From positions 1 through 5,990 of the forward strand of contig CATOLC010000053.1 of NCBI GenBank assembly GCA_951800855.1: 5,990 bases of DNA, read 5' to 3'. This DNA comes from an uncultured Ruminococcus sp. (GTDB taxonomy: Bacteria > Bacillota > Clostridia > Oscillospirales > Acutalibacteraceae). Positions within the stretch are counted from its first letter, which is position 1. Each line of letters starts with the position of its first letter. The notes beneath the pieces were generated by a model. It was not told where the DNA came from. It made no database searches and saw only the letters and a program-made list of their open reading frames with translations. The translations under genes were made by a program, and so were the position numbers. Shown here in pieces: positions 1 to 5,494 of the stretch.

Positions 1-63
1 TTGCACTCCATTTTTAAATCCGTTTTTTACTTTTTCCTCTCCTTCACATTTTGGACACTTCAT
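1..63 (-). CDS. Insertion-sequence transposase, N-terminal start only (zinc-ribbon type), runs off left edge
   Basis: Reading leftward from an ATG at 61-63, 21 codons are open to the window edge: MKCPKCEGEEKVKNGFKNGV, then Q. The CPKC at residues 3-6 and the following 'KNGFKNGVQ' resemble the first half of the zinc ribbon at the N-terminus of IS1-like and related transposases, where a second Cys pair normally follows about 15 residues later, here outside the window. An SD (AGAGGTGAT) lies 4-5 bases upstream, inside a hairpin (68-83). The gene points the same way as the truncated ABC exporter just upstream, so this IS probably interrupted that gene. Transposase is an inference from 21 residues. 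Another small zinc-ribbon protein is possible, and the IS family is not settled. Confidence 0.6.
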   Translation of the reverse strand, partial: MKCPKCEGEEKVKNGFKNGVQ

Positions 64-67
64 TTCT

Positions 68-83
68 ATCACCTCTTGGTGAT
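68..83 (-). promoter_or_regulatory. Hairpin sequestering the SD of the transposase gene
   Basis: On the minus strand ATCACC-AAGA-GGTGAT forms a perfect 6-bp stem with a 4-base loop, ending 4 bases before the ATG. The 3' arm contains the gene's only good SD (GAGGTGAT). A transcript from outside the element would therefore fold the SD away, a known device by which IS elements limit transposase production after insertion into active genes. The fold is read directly from sequence; the function is inferred. Confidence 0.5.
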
Positions 84-106
84 TAGTTTCCCTCTCTTTT
101 TCTTTT

Positions 107-682
107 CTATCCCTCTTTGCACTGCCGAATTTTTGGGATAAAGTAAGTTGCAACTGAAAAAAGAAATATTAAAATACCAAATGTTATTATTCCGAACGTA
201 GGACTCACCATAAATAATATGATTCCTGTGCCTATTAATCTTACCATAAAATCTAAAATCGTTTCAGGTATCTGTTTAATAAGCGTGGTAAGATTATAAG
301 CATCATTTATAATATTAGACACTAACGCACCCGTTTTCCGCTCATCAAAAAAACTAAAGTTTTGCTTTTGAAAATGTTTAAAAATTTCAGTTTTTATATC
401 CGCTTCAACTTTAGCGGCAAGCATATTTCCTTGATATTTAGTATACCTTAAGCATAAAGATACAATAACAAATAATCCCATAATACCGCCTGTGATTAAG
501 ATAAGAAGGCGGTATGCTTCGTCTTTTTCGAGGTTCACGATGTTTTCTGTTACATATCTGATAAAAAGTGGGATAGACGTTACAGCAATGCTATAAATTA
601 TTGAGAACAGCAAGTCTAAAAATAATTCTTTTTTATACGGTTTGTAATACGATAATAGTTTTGTCCACTTTTTATTTTTCAT
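107..682 (-). pseudogene. ABC exporter (fused membrane and ATPase type), truncated after the N-terminal membrane domain
   Basis: This is the N-terminal part of a type IV ABC exporter half-transporter. About 187 of roughly 580 residues remain. The basic start (MKNKKWTKLLSYYKPYKKEL) precedes hydrophobic stretches near residues 20-42, 58-79, 141-160 and 163-182, matching the first four of six membrane helices. The segment 'FSFFDERKTGALVSNIINDA' at about 109-128 is the conserved first intracellular loop and coupling-helix region of this family. The last membrane helices and the whole nucleotide-binding domain are absent. After 'YFIPKIR' the frame reads QCKEG and stops. That tail looks foreign and coincides with the start of IS-like sequence. 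The start is supported by SD AAGGAG, which overlaps the stop of the upstream ABC-F gene (12-base gap), so the two were co-transcribed and probably translationally coupled. The original substrate, drug or otherwise, is unknown. The fragment cannot be an active transporter. Confidence 0.8.
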
Positions 683-694
683 AAATTCCTCTCC

Positions 695-2181
695 TTAAAT
701 TTTTAAAATTTTTGTAGCAATCTTTTCGCTGAAAGTTTTATCGTGTTCAACAAATAAGATAGTCGGCCTAAATTTTAAAATTAAATCTTCAATTTGTATG
801 CGAGATAGAATATCAATAAAGTTAAGCGGTTCATCCCATAAATACAAGTGTGCCTGTGCGCAAAGACTTTTAGCAATCAAGACTTTCTTTTTTTGTCCTC
901 CACTAAAGTCAGAAATATCTTTTTCGAACTGAGTGCGTGAAAAATCAAGCTTCCTTAAAATGGTTTTAAATAAGCTTTCATCAATATTCTCTGATTTTGC
1001 AAAATCGCTAAGATTACCAGTTAAATGTGATGTGTCTTGTGAAACGTAAGATATTTTCAAATTGCTTGCTTTCTCAAAATTACCTGTTGATTTTATTTTA
1101 TCATTTCCGTTTATAAATTTCAAAATTTTGGATTTACCACACCCGTTTTTACCATAAAGGACGATTCTGTCGCCTTGATTCACCTCAAGGCTAATATTAT
1201 TGCAAATTTCTTTATTGCCATAAAATAAGGAAACACCTTTTAAACTCAGAAGTCTATTTGACGTATGTTTTAAAAAATGAATTTTAAGTTCGCTGGCACT
1301 TTCGATATTTTTGAGAAGATTAGATTTTTCCTCGATTGCAGATTGTTTCCTCGCTTCCACATTTTTAGAGCGTTTCATCATTTTTGCAGCTTTGTGCCCA
1401 ATGTATCCTCTGTCGGGGCGAAGTCCTGAATTACGTGTCCCATGTTTTGCCTTTTCTGCTTTATTAGACCACTCAGCACTTTGTTTTGCGGAGTTTTCAA
1501 GCCTTACAATATCTTTTTTAAGTTTATTGTTTTGAGATATTTCAAAATTGTCATGCTTTTGCTTATTTTCATACCAAGATGAAAATTTCCCTTTTTGGAC
1601 TTCGATATTTGTCTTATTTATGGACAAAATGTGGTCGATGCAGTTGTCTAAAAAGTTCCTGTCGTGCGAAACAAGAATAAATCCTTTCTTGCTTTTAAGG
1701 TAATTACTGACTATTTCTCTGGCGTTGATATCCAAATGATTGGTGGGTTCGTCAATTAGCAAAAAGCATTTTCTTTTAAAAACAAACTTACAAGTAAAAT
1801 TTTAGCCTGCTCACCGCCGCTAAGCCAATTAAAGGGTCTATACAATACTTCTTCATCGATATCAAGAAAAGATAATTCTTTTTGAATTTTCCAATAATCG
1901 TAATCCTCAAGATGCGCTTTTTCTTTGATTATATCTATTGCAAATTGCGTTTTGTCGTTTACTTCAAATGGGAAATATTCAAATTCCATATTGCTTGAAA
2001 TTGTGCCTCGGTATTCATATTTTCCCATTAAAAGTTTCAAAAATGTAGTTTTGCCTCTCCCATTTCTGCCTGTAAAGCCAAGTTTCCAGTCTGTATCTAT
2101 TTGAAAAGAGACGTTCTCAAACACATTGTCATAGCTACCGTCATATCCAAAAGTTAAATTTTGAATGCTTATCATTGACAT
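695..2181 (-). pseudogene. lsa: Lsa-family ABC-F ribosomal protection protein, interrupted by a one-base frameshift
   Basis: Lsa-type ABC-F proteins are soluble twin-ATPase factors that bind the ribosomal E site and displace lincosamide, streptogramin A and pleuromutilin drugs. With the frame restored the product is 495 residues, the usual family length. Motifs in order are: Walker A GRNGRGKTT (38-46), signature LSGGEQ (120-125), Walker B LLIDEPTNHLD (about 141-151), a basic inter-domain linker whose tip is near 236-271, Walker A GKNGCGKS (344-351), signature SGGQKKK (427-433), Walker B LWDEPLNFID with catalytic Glu451, and the switch His480. ATG at 2179-2181 is preferred over the upstream TTG because AAAAAGGTG lies 8 bases before it. 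The frame breaks at 1756-1765: the codons read GCT TTT TGC TAA, whereas one extra T would give GCT TTT TTG CTA, restoring the family sequence. As written, translation yields a 141-residue fragment. A true mutation, a sequencing error and -1 frameshifting are all possible. Clindamycin-type resistance is a family inference. Confidence 0.88.
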
Positions 2182-2200
2182 ATAAATCACACCTTTTTGT

Positions 2201-2244
2201 AAAAAAATTATAGGTCGCAAGAAAGTAATTCTTACAACCTATAA
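2201..2244 (-). terminator. Intrinsic terminator in the ABC-F leader (attenuator terminator)
   Basis: On the minus strand a 16-bp stem (arms 2229-2244 and 2208-2223, two G-U pairs, five-base loop) is followed at once by seven T (2201-2207). It lies between the leader ORF and the SD of the ABC-F gene, so it would stop transcription before the gene. The 3' arm ACTTTCTTGC can instead pair with an upstream segment, which makes this terminator conditional. Confidence 0.88.
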
Positions 2245-2372
2245 AACTACATAAAGATGACGTATATATGTACAAGTAGAGTAAGAAACACAACTTTCTT
2301 GCAAAAAGGTATAAAAACTCAGTAATGCAAAATAGCATCTTAATTTTTACACCCACAAACTAGCAAGAAAAA
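2217..2372 (-). promoter_or_regulatory. Ribosome-mediated transcription attenuator of the ABC-F gene
   Basis: Four segments can pair in alternative ways. Segment 1 (TTTCTTGC, 2363-2370) lies inside the leader ORF. Segment 2 (GCAAGAAAGT, 2293-2302) is complementary to segment 1 over 8 bp. Segment 4 is the terminator 3' arm (ACTTTCTTGC, 2217-2226) and pairs perfectly with segment 2 over 10 bp, or with segment 3 (terminator 5' arm, 2229-2244). Predicted logic: with free translation, 1 pairs with 2 and 3 pairs with 4, so transcription ends. When a drug stalls the ribosome on the leader ORF, segment 1 is covered, 2 pairs with 4, and transcription reads on. This mechanism is known for several ABC-F and erm-type genes. 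The pairings are seen in the sequence; the switching behaviour is inferred. Confidence 0.8.
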
Positions 2373-2380
2373 TTGCGCAT
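2360..2380 (-). CDS. Six-residue leader peptide (MRNFSC) of the ABC-F attenuator
   Basis: ATG CGC AAT TTT TCT TGC TAG encodes MRNFSC. It has the strongest SD in the window, GGGAGGTGG (2385-2393), 4 bases before the ATG, and sits just downstream of the promoter. Its last four codons contain segment 1 of the attenuator, so a ribosome paused on this ORF would hide that segment. The peptide is most likely a drug sensor rather than a product with its own role. It is far too short for gene finders. Confidence rests on the SD, the position and the overlap with the pairing segment. Confidence 0.75.
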   Translation of the reverse strand: MRNFSC

Positions 2381-2409
2381 CTTTCCACCTCCCAATAAAT
2401 TTCAAATAT

Positions 2410-2438
2410 ATTATATCATAGATAACTACGAAAAACAA
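2410..2438 (-). promoter_or_regulatory. Sigma-A type promoter for the ABC-F/exporter operon
   Basis: On the minus strand TTGTTT (-35, 2433-2438) and TATAAT (-10, 2410-2415) are separated by exactly 17 bases. A TG one base upstream of the -10 (2417-2418) makes it an extended -10 site. Transcription would start near 2402-2404, about 10 bases before the leader SD. The -10 is a perfect consensus and no other site in this intergenic region is as good. Confidence 0.85.
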
Positions 2439-2452
2439 GTTGCAGTTTTTAT

Positions 2453-2598
2453 GGGGAGTGCCATATGCGTTGATATAAGAAAGTTAAATATATAAAACCG
2501 GTTTTATTGAGTTGGCATTTAAAGAGGTGCTTTACGCTAAAACGGCTGCGTATTTTTATCAATCTTTCAGTGCCATATCCTCTTTTAGGGCACTCCCC
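2453..2598. repeat. 146-bp segment with 10-bp perfect terminal inverted repeats, possible small non-autonomous element
   Basis: GGGGAGTGCC at 2453-2462 is exactly mirrored by GGCACTCCCC at 2589-2598. The motif AGTGCCATAT also occurs twice in direct orientation (2457-2466 and 2569-2578), so the right end can fold on itself as well (AGTGCC with GGCACT). The inside is AT-rich, shows no convincing gene, and holds a 16-bp palindrome at 2492-2507. It lies between the ABC-F promoter and the point where tnpA-like sequence begins, just right of 2598. No clear target duplication is visible. It may be a small MITE-like element or a rearranged IS left end. Confidence 0.4.
2492..2507. repeat. 16-bp perfect palindrome ATAAAACCGGTTTTAT
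   Basis: This is an uninterrupted, perfectly symmetric 16-bp sequence inside the 146-bp inverted-repeat-bounded segment. The T-run in the 3' half on either strand gives it some resemblance to a short bidirectional terminator, and it could also be a dimeric protein-binding site. With no loop it is a poor RNA hairpin unless the central four bases open. The function is unknown. Confidence 0.35.
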
Positions 2599-2985
2599 AA
2601 ATATACAGAAGATAATAAAAGATTTGTGCAAATGGAAAGGGATAGAAATAATAGGAGAGCATATGATACCGGATCATTTACACCTTTTACTATCGATTCC
2701 TCCAAAGTACAGCGTATCCCAAATCATGGGGTATCTAATTTAAAATATAAATATGGAAATAGACACTTTTGGGCAGAAGGGTATTATGTAAGTACAGTGG
2801 GTTTAAATACTGCAACTATACAAAAATATATCAGAGAGCAAGAAAAGGAAGATCAAATTATGGACAAACTTAAAGCTAGAGAATATTCTGCCCCTTTTAA
2901 GGGCAGCAAGAAATCCGTCCTCTTAGGCTTGAACAACGTGAAAGCCAGCCATCTTAAGACGGCTGGCACTCTTACACTCTTATAG
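2599..2985 (+). pseudogene. tnpA: IS200/IS605-family TnpA (Y1 HUH transposase) remnant, 5'-truncated and with an internal deletion
   Basis: TnpA of this family moves single-stranded IS DNA using an HUH metal site and one catalytic Tyr. Recognisable sequence begins just after 2598 with IQKIIKDLCKWKGIEIIGEHMIPDHLHLLLSI. The HUH motif is H-L-H, coded at 2675-2683. That frame reads GYL and then stops at 2741-2743. The family sequence resumes in another frame from about 2737 (NLKYKYGNRHFWAEGYYVS) and includes the catalytic Tyr in KYIREQ (codon 2827-2829), ending at 2985 with a typical LLGLNNVKAS tail. About 13 codons (roughly 40 bases) that normally join the two parts are missing, which accounts for the frame change. 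The first 35-45 residues are also gone. It is the only plus-strand gene and certainly inactive. No accompanying tnpB is present. Confidence 0.87.
2944..2967 (+). repeat. Right-end hairpin of the IS200/IS605-type element
   Basis: GCCAGCC (2944-2950) and GGCTGGC (2961-2967) form a 7-bp GC-rich stem that can extend inward through TCTT/AAGA past one A-C mismatch. IS200/IS605 elements carry subterminal imperfect hairpins that TnpA recognises, and the right-end one lies at or just past the 3' end of tnpA, as here. In the minus direction the hairpin is followed by only TTT, so it might also act as a weak terminator for gpmI read-through, but there is no proper T-run. Confidence 0.5.
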
Positions 2986-3058
2986 GGCTTACCATACTCT
3001 CATTTAACGTTTTTTGTTCCTTTTTTGTCCTCCAACAAAAATAAACATGGCAAAATAT

Positions 3059-4591
3059 CTATTTGGCTTTTAAAATCAAGCTTTTACCTTTCATTTCATT
3101 CGGCTGAGGAATATTCATTATGTCCAAAATAGTGGGAGCAATATCCGAAAGTCTTCCCTCCGAATTTAAGTGGCATTTGTAATTTACTACACAAAAAGGA
3201 ACCAGGTTAGTCGTATGAGACGTGAAAGGAAGTCCGCTTTCATCCCGCATTTTCTCAGCATTCCCATGGTCAGAAGTGATTATTCCCACATATCCTAAAC
3301 TTTCCGCATAATCCATAAGTTTTCCTATACACTCATCTACAGTCTCCACCGCTTTCACAGTAGCCTCAAATACCCCTGTATGGCCTACCATATCGCAGTT
3401 TGCATAATTAAGTATAACCAGTTCAGGTTTCTTTTCTTTCATCTTCTCTATTGCCCTATCTGTGATTTCATATGCACTCATTTCTGGTTTTAAGTCATAT
3501 GTTGCCACTTTAGGCGATGGTATTAGTGCCCTCTCTTCGCCTGCAAAAGGCTCTTCTCTGCCACCATTTAAAAAAAATGTAACATGAGCATATTTTTCAG
3601 TCTCTGCAATCCTTAACTGCTCAAATCCCCCCAACGAAACACATTCTCCCAATGTGTTCTTTATTATTTCCGGTTCATATGCCACCTTTACACCTGCAAT
3701 TAAAGAGTCATACTCCGTAAGACACAAATAATTTATAGGATAAACCCTATTCTCACAGTCCAAATCGTGGTTTTCTTTGTCCCAAAAAGCTCTTGTAATC
3801 TGCCTAGCTCTATCCGGTCTAAAATTAAAACAAATAAACGAATCTTTGCTATTTATTCCTTTGTAATTTTCCCTCACTCCTGGCACAATAAATTCATCTG
3901 TTATTCCATTTTTATATGAATCATTTATAAAATCTTCTGCAATTAAAAATTTGTTTCCTACTGCATTTGCCATGGCTTTATATGCTGCAGAAGTCCTCTC
4001 CCAACGGTTGTCTCTATCCATAGAATAGTACCTTCCACAAATTGTTTCTATTCGCCCTACTCCTAAGCTATTAAGCTTTTCTTCACACTCTCTCACATAA
4101 TCAATTCCAGAAAACGGAGAAACATCTCTTCCATCCAGCCAAGCGTGCACCGCTATATCACTAAGTCCGTATTCCTTTGCTAACTCAAGAAACGCATAAA
4201 AATGAGAAATATGGCTATGGACTCCCCCACTAGAAAGAAGTCCTCCTATATGCAGGCGTCCACCGGTACTTTTTGTATGTTTTAATATAATATTTATTTC
4301 TGGATTTTTAAAAAAGCTTCCATCTTCTATAGATTTAGAAATTCTCGTAAGGTCCTGATAAACAATTCTTCCTGCACCAATATTCATATGCCCAACTTCT
4401 GAATTTCCCATTTGTCCCACAGGTAAACCTACTTCTTGCCCCGAAGCAACTAAAGTTGTAAATGGATTTTCCTTAAAAATTTTTTCAAGATTAGTTTTTT
4501 TTGCGTTGTGTACGGCATCATTTTCCGTTTTGTCTCCTATCCCAAATCCATCTATTATAACCAGTATTACATGATTTTTTAGATTATCCAT
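3059..4591 (-). CDS. gpmI: 2,3-bisphosphoglycerate-independent phosphoglycerate mutase
   Basis: This cytoplasmic glycolytic enzyme interconverts 3- and 2-phosphoglycerate through a phosphoserine intermediate and needs two metal ions, usually Mn2+. The protein is full length (510 residues). Key sites are metal-binding Asp14 in VIIDGFG, catalytic Ser64 in MGNSEVGH, substrate-binding WLDGRD (151-156), FRPDRARQ (257-264), the EKYAHVTFFLNGG block (332-344), NCDMVGHTG (398-406), and the metal-binding TSDHGNAEKM (439-448) and TSHT (457-460). All are intact. The ATG lies only 3 bases after the tpiA stop, and the SD-like GGAAGG sits within the last tpiA codons, so translation is probably coupled to tpiA. 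In many Firmicutes eno follows gpmI. Here 73 bases of intergenic DNA lead instead into an IS remnant. The product is unrelated in sequence to the 2,3-BPG-dependent mutase GpmA. Confidence 0.97.
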   Translation of the reverse strand: MDNLKNHVILVIIDGFGIGDKTENDAVHNAKKTNLEKIFKENPFTTLVASGQEVGLPVGQMGNSEVGHMNIGAGRIVYQDLTRISKSIEDGSFFKNPEINIILKHTKSTGGRLHIGGLLSSGGVHSHISHFYAFLELAKEYGLSDIAVHAWLDGRDVSPFSGIDYVRECEEKLNSLGVGRIETICGRYYSMDRDNRWERTSAAYKAMANAVGNKFLIAEDFINDSYKNGITDEFIVPGVRENYKGINSKDSFICFNFRPDRARQITRAFWDKENHDLDCENRVYPINYLCLTEYDSLIAGVKVAYEPEIIKNTLGECVSLGGFEQLRIAETEKYAHVTFFLNGGREEPFAGEERALIPSPKVATYDLKPEMSAYEITDRAIEKMKEKKPELVILNYANCDMVGHTGVFEATVKAVETVDECIGKLMDYAESLGYVGIITSDHGNAEKMRDESGLPFTSHTTNLVPFCVVNYKCHLNSEGRLSDIAPTILDIMNIPQPNEMKGKSLILKAK

Positions 4592-4594
4592 CCC

Positions 4595-5380
4595 TTACTC
4601 AGTCCTTCCCTTTATTACGCTGTCCGCAGTCCTCACTATAGAACTAAAACACTTTTCTTGCAAAGATGCTCCTCCAATAAGAAGCCCATTTATATCGGAC
4701 ATTTCCAAAAAATTTTTACAGTTTTCTTCGCTGACCGAACCTCCATATAAAATATTTAAATACAAACCAATCTCACTTCCGTACATTTTCTCAATACACA
4801 TCCTTATAAACCTACACATTTTGTCCGATTCATAAGGCGTAGCTGTTTTCCCTGTGCCTATCGCCCATGCAGGCTCATACGCTATATGAATTTTATGAAT
4901 TAAAGATTTAGGGATATCCTCTAAAGCACTTTTCAGCTGAAACATCACGCTTTCTTGACCTTTTTCACTGTTTTTTTGCTCCAAAGTTTCACCAACACAC
5001 AAAATTAAATCAGAATTTGACTTAACGGCCCTCTTTACCTTCTTATTTATATCTTTGTCCGTCTCCATGAAATGCATTCTCCGTTCGCTATGACCTACAA
5101 GCAAAGTCTGCACACCAATGGTTTCAAGCATCGGAACAGATATCTCCCCTGTATAAGCTCCCGAATCTTCCCAATAAAAATTCTGTGCACCTATTTTGAT
5201 ATCAATATTTGATTTTCTTATTAAATCTGTACACTTTTCTATATCAACAAATGGTGCAAAAAGTATTACTTTACATTTAGAATCCTTTACATTAATCAAA
5301 AATTTCTCTAAAAAATCTACAGCTTCCTTAGGTGTCTTGTTCATCTTCCAATTCCCTGCGATTATAATCTTCTTTTTCAT
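4595..5380 (-). CDS. tpiA: Triose-phosphate isomerase
   Basis: This enzyme interconverts dihydroxyacetone phosphate and glyceraldehyde 3-phosphate in glycolysis. It is a homodimeric cytoplasmic TIM barrel. The protein has 261 residues, slightly longer than the usual 250. All catalytic features are present: Asn10 and Lys12 in GNWKMN, electrophile His97 in LLVGHSERR, base Glu169 in AYEPAWAIGTG with the mobile loop that follows (about 170-182), and the phosphate-gripping LYGGSV (211-216) and LIGGASL (234-240). The ATG at 5378-5380 has a strong SD, AAAGGGGAG, 7 bases upstream. The gene lies 114 bases after pgk, with a hairpin in the gap, and 3 bases before gpmI. Its sequence is Lys-, Ile- and Ser-rich, in keeping with the AT-rich genome. 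Confidence 0.97.
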   Translation of the reverse strand: MKKKIIIAGNWKMNKTPKEAVDFLEKFLINVKDSKCKVILFAPFVDIEKCTDLIRKSNIDIKIGAQNFYWEDSGAYTGEISVPMLETIGVQTLLVGHSERRMHFMETDKDINKKVKRAVKSNSDLILCVGETLEQKNSEKGQESVMFQLKSALEDIPKSLIHKIHIAYEPAWAIGTGKTATPYESDKMCRFIRMCIEKMYGSEIGLYLNILYGGSVSEENCKNFLEMSDINGLLIGGASLQEKCFSSIVRTADSVIKGRTE

Positions 5381-5447
5381 TCACTCACTCCCCTTTCTCT
5401 ATTATTATTCTTCCATTTTAACTAAGATTTATTATATTAATATATTC

Positions 5448-5472
5448 AAAAGCCGGTACTTTTGCACCGGCT
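5448..5472 (-). terminator. Hairpin with short T-run between pgk and tpiA (weak intrinsic terminator or mRNA end)
   Basis: On the minus strand AGCCGGTGC and GTACCGGCT form a 9-bp stem (one G-U pair) with an AAAA loop, followed by a run of only four T counting the last stem base. It begins 22 bases after the pgk stop. A T-run this short suggests partial termination or a 3'-end stabilising hairpin that lets some transcription continue into tpiA-gpmI. The following 45 bases are very AT-rich and include a TATAAT on the minus strand (5434-5439), but no acceptable -35 lies at the right distance, so a separate tpiA promoter is not claimed. Confidence 0.6.
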
Positions 5473-5494
5473 AAAACCTTTATATAGTTAAATT

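Noticed and set aside
1311..1535. Plus-strand 74-codon ORF
   Set aside because: It lies wholly antisense to the linker region of the ABC-F gene and has no SD or domain.
695..1762. Second ABC-F half as an independent single-ATPase gene starting at TTG 1760-1762
   Set aside because: The TTG is the Leu codon of the Walker B motif, no SD precedes it, and the sequence begins in mid-domain. It is the continuation of the frameshifted gene.
2182..2220. Upstream TTG (2218-2220) as the ABC-F start
   Set aside because: It lies in the 3' arm of the terminator hairpin. The added residues are unlike the family, and the ATG at 2179-2181 has a well-spaced SD and matches the known N-terminus.
2141..2356. 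Minus-strand 71-codon ORF across the ABC-F leader
   Set aside because: It has no SD, overlaps the terminator, the true SD and the first codons of the ABC-F gene in another frame, and is low-complexity (Phe, Leu, Tyr, Cys). It is explained by AT-rich leader RNA. The six-codon ORF at 2360-2380 has the SD and the pairing segment.
2449..2631. Minus-strand 60-codon ORF opposite the tnpA 5' region
   Set aside because: It has no SD or recognisable domain and spans both inverted repeats and the start of tnpA homology, so it is an antisense shadow.
3014..3041. TTTTTGT/ACAAAAA stem after gpmI as a terminator
   Set aside because: The stem is only A-T pairs around GGAGG with no following T-run on the minus strand, so it is too weak to call.
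5196..5474. Plus-strand 92-codon ORF
   Set aside because: It is antisense to the tpiA 5' end and the pgk-tpiA hairpin. The hydrophobic Phe/Ile content reflects the complement of Lys-rich codons.
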